64,000 nt of DNA from Clavelina lepadiformis (Eukaryota > Chordata > Ascidiacea > Aplousobranchia > Clavelinidae): positions 23,126,001-23,190,000 of the forward strand of contig NC_135242.1 in assembly GCF_947623445.1 (NCBI RefSeq), in the 5' to 3' direction. The notes under the pieces are model-generated. The model saw only the letters and a list, made by a program, of their open reading frames with translations, did not search any database and was not told the DNA's origin. A program made the translations under genes and the position numbers. This document shows, one piece after another, positions 45,953-55,591 of the stretch (the stretch's first letter is position 1; every line of letters starts with the position of its first letter).

Positions 45953-46471
45953 CTACATGTTGGAGGGTATCTCCAAGATTAACCGGGCATGCAAAAATTG
46001 TTTGAACTGTTCGTATTCCAGGGTTTTGTCCGTAACCCCGTTGGATATATACTTCATCAAGGGGGCCATGTGGAAAGCAGGTGTGGCTGCTACCATGGTA
46101 AGGATTTTGCTCATAAACTCAAAATCAGGAACCAGCTGGAACAGTTCATCCAGCTGCTGGAACCAAAGTTGTAGATCCTCAGCCGAAGTGGTTGGCGGCG
46201 CAGGAACCGCAAGGGTCGGCATTGTAACGGTTGTTTTAAACGGCCGAAATAGTCTATGTACTGGTTGTAACACCGTAGCTTGTATCTCTGCTAGATCAGC
46301 GCTCTGGGGCATGGGGGCAGGAGCGCCTTGCTCCCCAGGTCTGACGATCGGCACATACGGAGCGGGAGATGATTGTTGAACCGGTGAATCGGGTGAGTCG
46401 GGAATCATCTCAGTAACTGAAGTGATTTCGTCAATTTGAACGTCAGCGGAGGAATCAGATACCGTCGACAT
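45953..46471 (-). CDS. Extra gag-like ORF between env and the 3' LTR
   Basis: A 172-aa frame with a disordered acidic, Pro-rich N-terminal half (SPDSPVQQSSPAPY) and a C-terminal half that looks like the N-terminal part of a gypsy-type capsid: PTLAVPAPPTTSAEDLQLWF, QLDELFQLV, SKILTMVAATPA, YEQFKQFLHARL. It corresponds to the stretch of the main Gag around LPTFWKFNPEAWISHLEHKF, but is clearly diverged from it and has no zinc knuckle. Its position after env is unusual. It may be a captured second gag fragment acting as an accessory protein, or a decaying relic; the open frame favours the former. Confidence 0.65.
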   Translation of the reverse strand: MSTVSDSSADVQIDEITSVTEMIPDSPDSPVQQSSPAPYVPIVRPGEQGAPAPMPQSADLAEIQATVLQPVHRLFRPFKTTVTMPTLAVPAPPTTSAEDLQLWFQQLDELFQLVPDFEFMSKILTMVAATPAFHMAPLMKYISNGVTDKTLEYEQFKQFLHARLILEIPSNM

Positions 46472-46942
46472 ACTGAAGTGGTTTTGGCAGCAATGGTAGT
46501 GGCAGCAAAGTCTGTGGAGAAACTAAAGGGGTAGAGGGTAAATTTTTTGCAACTGCACCTCCCCCTATTGAGGTGGGTTGAAACAGCTAAACTCATGCAC
46601 AGGAATAGTTAGCATGCAATAAGGCGGGAAAAGTGAAAACGATACTAGCACAAGAATAAGCTACTAAGCATGCAACGAAGCAAAACGGTTACAAAATCGA
46701 AAGCGGCGACAAGGGAAAACGGCAAAATTGTACATGCAAAGGACATTATCGGTATTGAAGCAAGGTGATACACATAGTGAAACTTAAAGTGTGTGGGTGC
46801 TCGCGAAATTATCACGAGAAGATGAAGCGGGCGGTGCGTCATCAGCAGATCCGGACGGAGACGGTTCATCACGAGAACGCCGAGGCAAGGGCAGCGGTTG
46901 TGGTAGTTGTGGTCTTGCAACCGGCGCCTGCTGTTGGTGGCG
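46472..46942 (-). other. Noncoding spacer between env and the gag-like ORF
   Basis: Minus-strand open stretches at 46596-46405 and 46977-46645 are short and unrecognised. A splice acceptor for a subgenomic mRNA of the downstream ORF could lie here but was not identified. Confidence 0.4.
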
Positions 46943-48721
46943 CTAAGCGCGGAAACGGGATACAAGGGATCTGGCATACTGCAAATGGTGCGGAGACGAT
47001 CGGATAAACCCGATGGTATGGAAGAGGGCCCACATCATGGCAAGGAGTTGCAGGATGAATATAAGGGCTGAGAGAAATGGATTCGTAATTTGCGACAGAG
47101 CAAGGAGTAACGTTTGTTTCGCGGCGTGTGCGAATGTGTCTGCGACGTAGGATCCGTTGATCATAGTTTCATCAGTAGTAGTAAGGCTTGTCATGACATG
47201 TCGCATTTGTTCCTTGAGAAGGTTGGCTTCAGACATAGAGCTGAGCAGCGATTGAAGATCAGTAAACGAGTCAGAGTCAGGTAGCTCGTTGAGAATTTTC
47301 TCGTAGTCGGGTGCCTTGTAGTTGACGTGTATAGGCGACAAAGGTAAGTTGAGTTGATGCACCTGCACATGTTCGTGCGATAAAGTATAGTTGTGATAAA
47401 GGACAGTGTGTCCCAGAACTCGGAAGACAAAACTTCTTGCTGGTCGATACGATTCCAGCAGGTGCACTCCCGGTAGGACAATGTTGTCTGAAATGAGTTG
47501 GCCGTATTGACTGTGGCCGTTTTGATCGCGATATTTGATGAGAGGACGTTGGCTGAATGCGTTTCGGTACGCAAGTGACGGTAAGACGGTACCGTTGATA
47601 GAGTGACATGCTGCTCTGGACATAAAATCTCCAAGGCTGGAACCCATGGTTTGATGTCCAAGAGTAGTAGTGAGTATCTCAGTAGGGAAGATCTTCTCAA
47701 TTGCTTTGTAGAGTGTGCCAATTAGCTTCGTGAGTTGGCAATGTAGGAACTTGTTCTCTTCGTTGAAGGTAGTGAGAACTTCTGAAATAAGGTCGTCCTG
47801 TTGTGTGTCGAAGGTTGCAAAAAGTCGCTCGAATTGAGAGTATGGCGTTCGAAAAGGGGCACGCCTTAGCCGGTTAGGACGAAAAAGAGCGAGTCTGTCG
47901 AGCTCTGTACATTGTTGGTAGCGAAAGATAAAGTTGTTGTTGTCGCAGTGAATGTGTTTGCCATAGCAGTTTTTCGCACGAGAGGAGCATTTCCTCCAGT
48001 GATGTACCGAGATCCCGAGATCAGGTAAGGAAACTCTATATAAGGACGTAGAGTTGTAATGGAGGAGCATCTTGTGAGTCCCGAGAGGCTTGGTTGGTGG
48101 GCAGTTGATATGCGAAGGTACTCGCCATATAAACATACGATTGCCCGTTAAGCAGTATCCACGCCCGATTGAGCACGATGCAAGAGATCCAAGAGACGAC
48201 GTCATTGTGTCCGTGACGTAATCGTAGTAAATTGTAGTGTGAAACAAGAAGTCGTTTGTTACTGTTCCAGAAGCTGAAGTCGGCCAGACAAACTTATAAT
48301 GGACTGCATTGCGTGTTGAGTACGCCGCAGGATTAGACAGGATCAGCGGTCCATGTGATGAAACGTTGGTTTTATTCCACGACGAACATTCTGGGTTGTA
48401 CGGTGGGTGTGCGTCAAAGGTGTTGGCCGATTTTTGATAACTCCCAAAAAAGAAGTAAGTAGTGCTCCAGGAAGTAATCTGTGAAGTGCAAACTGTTGCA
48501 GGAATCTTCTGGAGATGCAGATCTGGAGCAAACACGGTAGCAGAGCAGTTGTGTATGGAGAAGGGTGTCTGCGTTTGACAATGTATGTCGTCATCAAAGG
48601 TATATAACCCGAGAGAATGCGAACGCTGACATAACAGAAATTTCTGTGTATCCGGATGAAGATTCGTCTGAGCGGCGGATGTGAACAAAAAGAAACATGT
48701 AAGCAGCAGACAAACGAACAT
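46943..48721 (-). CDS. env: Env-like glycoprotein of the retroelement
   Basis: The 592-aa frame starts 10 bp after the pol stop codon. It has an N-terminal hydrophobic signal (FVCLLLTCFFLFTSA), many Cys and potential N-glycosylation sites, a furin-type RLRR site at residues 284-287 dividing surface and transmembrane halves, and one membrane span near residues 549-571 (LSALIFILQLLAMMWALF) followed by a 21-residue tail. This is the layout of a class of retroviral or captured viral envelope proteins. I cannot assign its viral source by eye. Expression would need a spliced mRNA or reinitiation. The frame is unbroken. Confidence 0.85.
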   Translation of the reverse strand: MFVCLLLTCFFLFTSAAQTNLHPDTQKFLLCQRSHSLGLYTFDDDIHCQTQTPFSIHNCSATVFAPDLHLQKIPATVCTSQITSWSTTYFFFGSYQKSANTFDAHPPYNPECSSWNKTNVSSHGPLILSNPAAYSTRNAVHYKFVWPTSASGTVTNDFLFHTTIYYDYVTDTMTSSLGSLASCSIGRGYCLTGNRMFIWRVPSHINCPPTKPLGTHKMLLHYNSTSLYRVSLPDLGISVHHWRKCSSRAKNCYGKHIHCDNNNFIFRYQQCTELDRLALFRPNRLRRAPFRTPYSQFERLFATFDTQQDDLISEVLTTFNEENKFLHCQLTKLIGTLYKAIEKIFPTEILTTTLGHQTMGSSLGDFMSRAACHSINGTVLPSLAYRNAFSQRPLIKYRDQNGHSQYGQLISDNIVLPGVHLLESYRPARSFVFRVLGHTVLYHNYTLSHEHVQVHQLNLPLSPIHVNYKAPDYEKILNELPDSDSFTDLQSLLSSMSEANLLKEQMRHVMTSLTTTDETMINGSYVADTFAHAAKQTLLLALSQITNPFLSALIFILQLLAMMWALFHTIGFIRSSPHHLQYARSLVSRFRA

Positions 48722-48731
48722 GTTGTGTTGT

Positions 48732-51700
48732 TTAGTCAGAGAACCGTTTCGGTGGAATGATTTTGCGACCAGTCCGAGAAGTCTTTACAACTTCAGGCGG
48801 TTTTATAGAAGCAGGAGCAGTGACAGTAGGTGGTGTCGTTTGCTGTTTCGCTGAAGTAGCGGAGACTGACTGAGGAGCAGGGTGTCGAGTCTGCAAAGAA
48901 AAATTTTGTTGATGCGAGGAGGATGATGGTAAGGGAGCATCAATATCAATTGTATAGCTAGGTTTGAGACGGTCGAGTGAGACGCGATCCGGTTTGCCAT
49001 GACGGGATATTACAAAATATTTTTCGTATCTTTCCAATACTGGAAAAGGACCAACATAAGGGCGTTCTAACGCACGTTTGACATGATCGCATCTAACATA
49101 AACGCGGTCACAATGTTTCAAATCCGGATGCACGTAGGACTGCATGAATTTTGTATGAGCGGTCGTTGGAGTAAACTGAAGGTCGTTGATGAAGTCTCGG
49201 TAGGCACCGAGGTAGCTGGATGTAGGAACTGCAGAGGCAAGCTTGGAATCAGAAAAGAAACCACCTGGGAGCCGTAAGGTGTGTCCAAAAGCTAACTCAG
49301 CAGGTGTACATTTCAAATCCTGGAGATAGCGATTACGCAGAGCCAAGACAATAAAACCCAATTTGTGAAACCAACGCTCAGGTTCGTCTGAACACTTGAT
49401 GGCGCGCTTGATCTCTGCATTTGCGCGTTCTGTAATTCCATTGGAAGTGGGGTGGTAAGCTGTAGTCAGATTGTGTTGAATACCAAGCGAGCGCATAATT
49501 TCTGCCCAAGCGGAACTTATGAAACATGGTCCACGATCACTTGTGAGGATGATTGGAACACCGACCAAGGAACACCAATGATTAACAAAGTAAGCAGCAA
49601 CGGTTTCCGTGGTGGCATCAGGGATTGGTATCGCTTGAACGAAACGCGTATATCGGTCGATACACGTAAGGATGTATTTGTAACCATGGGAGGTTGGTAG
49701 TGGTCCAATCAAGTCAATTGCAACATCAGAAAATCGTCCGTAGGGAATTTTAAATTTCCCCGGTGCGGTTTTAGTGTGGCGGAAAATTTTTCCTTCCTGG
49801 CAGTTTGGGCATTGTTGAACCCAGGTAGCGATTTGTTTACACATCCCTATCCATATAAATCTTTCCTTGATGAGCTTAATTGTGGCTTTTTTTCCAGGAT
49901 GCGATAAATTATGTAAGTGCAGGAATACTTGACGTTGGAAGGAGGAAGGAACTAGAACACGCTCTGTGTCAGTGGACACGTCACAAAGGATGGTAAGGTC
50001 CTTATTGGGCAGCTTGCAGTCCTGGAGTTTGAGTGATGTTGTTGCGGTGCGTAGTCTTTGAATAGCAGGATCATTGGCTTGAGCTTGTGCTATTTTCTCA
50101 TACTCTAAAGGAGGCGGAACGTCCGAAAGAGTATTAATGTTGGGTGCCGAAGGTTGAGACCTTGACAAGAGGTCCGCCACAACATTGGCAGAGCCTTTGA
50201 TGTGCTCAATGGTTGTTGTATATTCTGAAACAAACAACAATTGCCGGAACTGTCTTGGAGAGTAATGTTCGGAGAGCTTACTGAGACTTGAAACCAAAGG
50301 GAGATGGTCTGTACGCAAAGTGAACTGTCGGCCTGTCAAGAAGTAGCGGAAATGACGTATTGACTTGTAAGCGGCCAACAGCTCTCGGTCAAAGCAACTG
50401 TATTTACGTTGAGTAGCGTTCAGCTGTCTTGAAAAGAAGGCCAAAGGAACAAGTTGATTTCCTTGCAATTGCTCTAATGTCGCTCCAATACCGGTCAACG
50501 AAGCGTCAACTGTTAGATAAGTTGGAGCATGGAGTTTCGGAAACGCTAAAGTGCTAGCATTTGCAATAGCTTGTTTGCTGCTGGCGAAGGCGCATTCGGC
50601 TTCGACATTCCATGTTAAAGGGGCCGCGCGTTTGCTGCGACTGTTCGGAACTAGTTTGTAAAGCGGTTGTAAGGTTGTGGAACAATGCTTCAGAAAGCGA
50701 AAATAATAGCAATAAATTCCCAAGTAACGTTTCAGCTGTTTGCAGGTTTGTGGCTGTGGGTAATCAAGAATGGCCTGCACTTTTTCTTGAGTTGGTCGTA
50801 TACCCTCAGAATTTATGTGATGGCCAAGGTAGTCAAGAGACTCGCGGTTGAATTCACTTTTGTCTAAATTGAGCGTTAAGCCAAATTCCTCAAGTCGTTG
50901 AAAAAGCAACTTAAGGTGTTCAAGATGTTCTGATAGGTTACTACTTCCAATGATGATATCATCGAGGTAAGCAAAGATTCCAAGGTGCTGAAGGGGGCGT
51001 ACTACTTCCCCTATTAGTCTGGAAAAGGTCCTTGGGGCCCCCGACAAACCGAATGGGAGTCGTGTGTATTCGAATTGTCCTAGGGGGCAAACAAACGCCG
51101 TTTTATGGACATCTTCTGGAGCCACTTTTATTTGATGAAAGGCGTTTTGGAGGTCGCATTTAGAGAAGACAGTTTTACCATACAAAACCTCGGAAAAACT
51201 ATGTAAGAACGGAAGAGGGTAACAGCTGTCGATTGTTTGTTTGTTGACTAATTTATAATCAACGACAAGACGATATTTATTGCCAGAAGAGCCTTTAGGA
51301 ACGAGCAAGGCCGGACTTCCATAAGGAGAATCACTGTAGCGGATAATTTCTCGCTCCAGCAAGCTGTCAATTTCTTTCTTCAAGATCTGCATTGTTTCTG
51401 GGCTATATCGACGTGGACGTGCACGTACAGGAGAACCTGTGGTATGGATGTGGTGAACGATGGAATGCTTCACTGGTTTAACAGCTGACATGGGTTTTTG
51501 CAAGTCTGGAAATTGATGTAAAAGGTCTGCAACAGGATCTATCTGGCTGAGAATGGATATGCGAACAGGATCACTTTCAACAGGCTCTAACGTATATTGC
51601 TGTTGGTTCGGTACATCTATCAGATGCTTGGCTTTAAGATCCAAAACAAAGTTGTATTCAGTGAGGAAATCCAGCCCCAATATGCAAAAAGGTGTGTCCG

Positions 51701-52019
51701 CAAGCACAAATTCAAAGGGATAAGAAAAACGAGGATGAAGGGAAACATTAAGTTGTGTAGTGCCATACGTAGTAATTGGCGTGCTGTTAGCAGCGAAAAG
51801 CGGTGTTTGCGGTTTGCGGTTTGATACGTCAGCTAAACTAGCGGACAAAAGAGAAGTTGCTGCCGCGCTATCTACATAAAAGTGAATACTATTGGCGTGA
51901 TCATATACAGTTAACAAGGGGCAGCCTCTTTTTATTGATGATGCGATCGACGGGACTGACGGGGTTAATGTTGCGTCGATCGCCACGCGTTTTTTGTTGG
52001 GCGGGATTGGTTCTCCCAC
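48732..52019 (-). CDS. pol: Pol polyprotein (protease, RT, RNase H, integrase)
   Basis: 1,095 codons, open throughout and overlapping gag by 55 bp in the -1 frame. Approximate residue positions: protease with VDSAAATSLL at about 50 (DSA in place of the usual DTG/DSG) and ILGLDF; reverse transcriptase with LPFGLSGAPRTF and YLDDI near 351; RNase H with LTVDASLTGIGATL near 503; integrase zinc region HLHNLSHPGKK..CPNC near 701 and the catalytic Asp, Asp and Glu near DLIGPLP (768), TSDRGPCF (830) and ITERANAEIK (868). The C-terminal tail is Pro/Ser-rich. It is probably made as Gag-Pol by frameshifting, as the A AAA AAC site at 51995-51989 suggests. Confidence 0.95.
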   Translation of the reverse strand: MGEPIPPNKKRVAIDATLTPSVPSIASSIKRGCPLLTVYDHANSIHFYVDSAAATSLLSASLADVSNRKPQTPLFAANSTPITTYGTTQLNVSLHPRFSYPFEFVLADTPFCILGLDFLTEYNFVLDLKAKHLIDVPNQQQYTLEPVESDPVRISILSQIDPVADLLHQFPDLQKPMSAVKPVKHSIVHHIHTTGSPVRARPRRYSPETMQILKKEIDSLLEREIIRYSDSPYGSPALLVPKGSSGNKYRLVVDYKLVNKQTIDSCYPLPFLHSFSEVLYGKTVFSKCDLQNAFHQIKVAPEDVHKTAFVCPLGQFEYTRLPFGLSGAPRTFSRLIGEVVRPLQHLGIFAYLDDIIIGSSNLSEHLEHLKLLFQRLEEFGLTLNLDKSEFNRESLDYLGHHINSEGIRPTQEKVQAILDYPQPQTCKQLKRYLGIYCYYFRFLKHCSTTLQPLYKLVPNSRSKRAAPLTWNVEAECAFASSKQAIANASTLAFPKLHAPTYLTVDASLTGIGATLEQLQGNQLVPLAFFSRQLNATQRKYSCFDRELLAAYKSIRHFRYFLTGRQFTLRTDHLPLVSSLSKLSEHYSPRQFRQLLFVSEYTTTIEHIKGSANVVADLLSRSQPSAPNINTLSDVPPPLEYEKIAQAQANDPAIQRLRTATTSLKLQDCKLPNKDLTILCDVSTDTERVLVPSSFQRQVFLHLHNLSHPGKKATIKLIKERFIWIGMCKQIATWVQQCPNCQEGKIFRHTKTAPGKFKIPYGRFSDVAIDLIGPLPTSHGYKYILTCIDRYTRFVQAIPIPDATTETVAAYFVNHWCSLVGVPIILTSDRGPCFISSAWAEIMRSLGIQHNLTTAYHPTSNGITERANAEIKRAIKCSDEPERWFHKLGFIVLALRNRYLQDLKCTPAELAFGHTLRLPGGFFSDSKLASAVPTSSYLGAYRDFINDLQFTPTTAHTKFMQSYVHPDLKHCDRVYVRCDHVKRALERPYVGPFPVLERYEKYFVISRHGKPDRVSLDRLKPSYTIDIDAPLPSSSSHQQNFSLQTRHPAPQSVSATSAKQQTTPPTVTAPASIKPPEVVKTSRTGRKIIPPKRFSD

Positions 52020-53221
52020 ATGCTACAACTTGGGTGACAGCGGCGCGCATCCCTACCGAAGCGGGCGTGGTAATAACATAAGCCATTAGAAGCATCAGAC
52101 GCGCAAGGGTAATTGCTACGTTGGTAGTCTGGTTTCTGAAATGTGGGGGATGAATGTAAAAAATTATATTTGCGTTGGTTTGCAAAAGAACCATTTTGTC
52201 GGCGATTATCTCGATTAAACCCGTTGTTGCTGTATGATTTGTGAAACTGTCCATTGTTTGTGCGTGGTGATCGTTGTTGCCATGCTGAGTTAAATGAATT
52301 GCGTTGGTTTGGCGTATTTTGATTTGTGAAATTCGTATTTCTTTGCCCGAAACTCTTAGATTCGTTGTTAGCGTTAGATCGTGTATAGCGCGGTGGTTTA
52401 GACAATTGAATTTGCTGTATTTGCGGTTGCATTGGGTAGTCAATGTCATCCGTATCAGTGATGGCAAGGGAAAGGTTGTGCGAAGAACTTTTTGGTTGTT
52501 TAAGCAGCAAGATTTCGTGGGCTCTGCTTGCAAGGTTCTGGAGATCGTGATGTTCCACGCTGGCTAACGCAATTGCGACGTCTGGTGGTAACGCTTTAAG
52601 GAATTTAGCACGAATTAGTTTGACGACTGGCGGAGTAAGATTCTCTTGACCTACTGCGCTCATTAATTCGCGCATTAAATGTTTCGGGGACTGATCGTGC
52701 AGCGTCAGGTCCGCCAACAAAAAATCTAAATGGTCCTCACGTTTATCAAAGTTTCTCAAGATTTCATTGATCAATATGTCGTAGCAGTTCTGTGCTGACG
52801 CCGAAGGTAACCGAAGGAGCGCGAGGTCTTTCGCAGGAATTGCCTCTACCGCCAACAAGTAACGATTAGTTTGAGAAGTGATTTGATAAAGAGAAAATTT
52901 ATGTTCAAGGTGAGAAATCCACGCTTCGGGATTAAATTTCCAAAAGGTAGGAAGTTTAACGTGTGAAAACAAATCGTTTCGTAAAGTATTGTTCTGTGGT
53001 TGCGCGTTTGTTGGTAATTGGTTACTAGTACCCAGACCAGACGGACCAGCAATGCCATTATCGGGAGTATTTGCAGATCCCTCCCCGTTTTCGTTCGACA
53101 TAGTTGTATTATTAATTGACTCGTTGGAACGGTCGGTTGATCGTGTGCTCATGTGGTATTCTGTCTTAGCTTTGCCAGGCACCGAAGTAACTTTTCGTTG
53201 TGTCGGCACAGGTTGTGACAT
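51965..53221 (-). CDS. gag: Gag polyprotein of the retroelement
   Basis: 418 aa. A disordered N-terminal region of about 80 residues precedes a capsid-like helical domain (LPTFWKFNPEAWISHLEHKF, YLLAVEAIP, RAKFLKALPPDVAIAL). A long Asn/Gln/Arg-rich nucleic-acid-binding stretch follows, and near the C-terminus a noncanonical knuckle CYYHARFGRDARRCHPSC, the CxxH..FG..A..C..C pattern seen in many gypsy-group Gags. The frame ends at 51965, 24 bases past the slippery heptamer. Confidence 0.92.
   Translation of the reverse strand: MSQPVPTQRKVTSVPGKAKTEYHMSTRSTDRSNESINNTTMSNENGEGSANTPDNGIAGPSGLGTSNQLPTNAQPQNNTLRNDLFSHVKLPTFWKFNPEAWISHLEHKFSLYQITSQTNRYLLAVEAIPAKDLALLRLPSASAQNCYDILINEILRNFDKREDHLDFLLADLTLHDQSPKHLMRELMSAVGQENLTPPVVKLIRAKFLKALPPDVAIALASVEHHDLQNLASRAHEILLLKQPKSSSHNLSLAITDTDDIDYPMQPQIQQIQLSKPPRYTRSNANNESKSFGQRNTNFTNQNTPNQRNSFNSAWQQRSPRTNNGQFHKSYSNNGFNRDNRRQNGSFANQRKYNFLHSSPTFQKPDYQRSNYPCASDASNGLCYYHARFGRDARRCHPSCSMWENQSRPTKNAWRSTQH
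51989..51995 (-). promoter_or_regulatory. -1 ribosomal frameshift site A AAA AAC
   Basis: In the gag frame the codons read ACA AAA AAC GCG, giving A AAA AAC in the X XXY YYZ register. A -1 shift there enters the pol frame exactly. The downstream stimulatory structure was not worked out. Confidence 0.8.
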
Positions 53222-53507
53222 TTATCAAAACCGATGAAAAATGTTTTAGGCGGCGCACCGCAAAAATTGTTCACAATTGAACCAAAAAATACTTTACAAC
53301 AAGAAACTTTTATTTCAAACTGCAGCACAATGCAGCACAATAAGAATAGCTTAAGCTAATTTAATAAGGTACAAGCCGATGAGCATGCATTTACAAGCTA
53401 TGGTTGCAAGTAGTTGTATAAAAAGTGAAAAATCCACTTACCAGTGAAGAACGGCTGTGCGAATTGCGAGAGTGTGAGAATTGAAACGCGTCGTTTTTGA
53501 CACAAGA

Positions 53508-53624
53508 TCGTCAGTGATCACTAGAACGTCGGTGGTTTATTAGAACGTCGAAGCGTCGGGTTGTCAGTAGAACGTCGGGTTGTCACCAGAAATGTCGGTG
53601 GTCACTAGAACGTCGGGGTCACCA
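53508..53624 (-). repeat. Primer-binding site and array of PBS-like repeats in the leader
   Basis: Four bases inside the 5' LTR the minus strand reads TGGTGACCCCGACGTTCT (53624-53607), which fits the 3' end of tRNA-Trp as used by avian retroviruses. Variants of the unit (TGGTGACAACCCGACGTTCT and similar) recur about four more times, head to tail, out to 53508. Confidence 0.7.
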
Positions 53625-53628
53625 GAAA

Positions 53629-54413
53629 TGTAGAGGTTGGGGTCGTTTTAGGATGTAGAGGTTGATGCCGACAGATGCAGATACAGATGCAGAGTTTATC
53701 GGTCTTAGCTTACGTTACGTTATTGACTTAGTTAACCTACTACATTAGTATCTGACTCTATTGTTGCGTGCGGTTAGAATTCTCTAACCTTTCTGATAGC
53801 CGAACGTTCGTATTATATTATAACAAATACCGTTTGCCAGAAAAGGCTTTTATTGTAGGTGCTGTACACTTTCTCAATATTACAAATAACCGAGAACACA
53901 AGTCATGTGACTGTTTACACGATGTCTACTGATTCAATCACCACAACTACAGTAGTACGGTATTACATATGTCTATAACTTCGCGTCTGTGACTGAGGTT
54001 CTGAGGCTCTGAGGGAGTCTCACACAAAAGTTCAAGCTTATAAAACGTGCTGCGATGTGGCGGAAATATATGACAAAAAAGGCATGAACATTTCAAAGCG
54101 TGTGAACGTGAAAATCGGTGTGTTTGCAATGCAAATTAAATTTGGTTAAGTTGGAAACAGTTACTTGGAAGCGACCTGGTAACGTACTAAATAAGGAGCT
54201 TTCACACGAAGTTATTCGTAGCAAGTTTTCAAATATACCAACGGTAGTTTGCAGTGTTCTGAAAAGGCAAGTTTTAAACTCCATTTACTAGCTGGAAAAC
54301 TCTTTCATAAGAATGATGTGGCGGGACTGAAAGTTTAAAAACTCCAATTGTTCTGGAAAACACATTTCTACGAAAGACGTAAGGATTTTACAAAAGCGAG
54401 CCAAGCCGCCACA
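53629..54413 (-). repeat. 5' LTR of the gypsy-class element
   Basis: 785 bp, next to the PBS-like site, hence the 5' LTR for minus-strand transcription. It should contain the element's promoter. Short frames inside it are the same in both copies and are not taken as genes. Confidence 0.92.
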
Positions 54414-54417
54414 AGCT

Positions 54418-55062
54418 CAGTATTGCCTTTTTCAAGATGGCCGGTTTCAAAACAAATTGTAACACGTGCTGAGATTATTAAAAGGTTATTTCCCCAACAT
54501 GTTACTAGTGGAGATTTTTTTTTTAGAAAATCTTTTCAAAATTTAGATAAAGATTTTCCTTCAACATATATTTGAAAAAGTAAAGTTTCGTAAAGAAATT
54601 AATTTTATTATTTATGAAAAAAATCAAAGCAACATACCATCATTTCACTTTAAATGCACACCGTACAAGCTCTGAGATGTTTTTATTTCCTTGAAATTAT
54701 TTTTTGCGAGGTTCACATGCAATAGGCTTAGCGGATATGAATATGTAGCTATTGAACATTCAACCTAAAGCAGTGGTTTTCAACCTTTTTTATACCCATT
54801 TTGCGACGCAATATAATCAAACGAACCAAAACAAAATATCCAGCTAAACATAGGTAATGCATTTGTGCATTCACAGTAGCAAAATAAAAATAACTAAACG
54901 ATACTGCTGTTAAACAAAGATTCATGTATTAATTTTATACTCATTGAAAGCTGTTGCGACCCCTAGAAAAAAGGCTAATGACCCCCAGGCTGAAAGCCAC
55001 GTCATGAAGTTTTAACTGAAGTCACTATTTTCATTCCACAATCTTTCGTAAACAGTCTGTAC
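54418..55062. other. Intergenic with a degraded hAT-type MITE
   Basis: About 54774-55003 is bounded by CAGTGGTTTTCAACCTTTTT and a degraded inverted counterpart (AAAAAAGGCTAATGACC, GAAAGCCACG). No clean 8-bp duplication was found. The rest shows nothing. Confidence 0.5.
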
Positions 55063-55591
55063 CAGTGGTTCCCAACCGCGGCTCTTAGAGCCGCATGCGG
55101 CTCCAAGGTAGCTTTCTTGCGGCTCTCAATGACCCCTGAAAATCCCACAAAAAAATAAAAAATCTATTTGCAACAATTAGGGCGATTATTTTTTGAGTTG
55201 TCAAAAAAAGTCAAAAATTGGTCAAAATTTATAGCGTTAGGTCAAAATTGTTTACAAATTTTTCATTTTACATCTTACAGTTACACCTTGTAGCCTACTT
55301 CATACTGCTGTGAATGGTCCATTGTCTACTTATTGTGAATCATAAACCGCCTCCTGAATCCTAAACCACAATTGCGCCTCGATTTGACAAAGTTGTTAAA
55401 GCTCAAAGCCAATGTCAAGTTGGACATTAAATTGATCTGTGTTATTTTTCTTGTTAGTGTTGCTATTCGTTGGTACATGATTTCATGCTTTAAAATTTTC
55501 GTTATAATTACTTGAGTCTTTTCATGCGGCTCCATACGTACTATGAAGTTTGAAATTCGGCCCCGACACCAAAAAAGGTTGGGAACCACTG
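55063..55591. mobile_element. hAT-type MITE (529 bp)
   Basis: CAGTGGTTCCCAACCGCGG and AAAGGTTGGGAACCACTG are inverted ends, with GTCTGTAC duplicated exactly outside (55055-55062 and 55592-55599). The interior has GCGGCTC motifs and no coding frame. Confidence 0.9.

Larger units (their letters stand above)
45021..54413 (-). mobile_element. Complete gypsy-class LTR retroelement with env (coding on minus)
   Basis: Two 785-bp LTRs (45021-45805 and 53629-54413), each TG...CA in either orientation, bound a 7.8-kb interior with gag, pol, env and a further gag-like frame on the minus strand. The 4-bp duplication AGCT flanks the element (45017-45020, 54414-54417). Frames within the two LTRs are the same length and sequence wherever compared, and gag, pol and env are all intact, so insertion was recent. 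The order protease, RT, RNase H, integrase places pol with Ty3/gypsy; env makes it an endogenous-retrovirus-like member. Confidence 0.93.

Noticed and set aside
47191..47721. 176-codon minus-strand frame inside env
   Set aside because: It overlaps the intact env frame, has biased composition and no recognisable domain.
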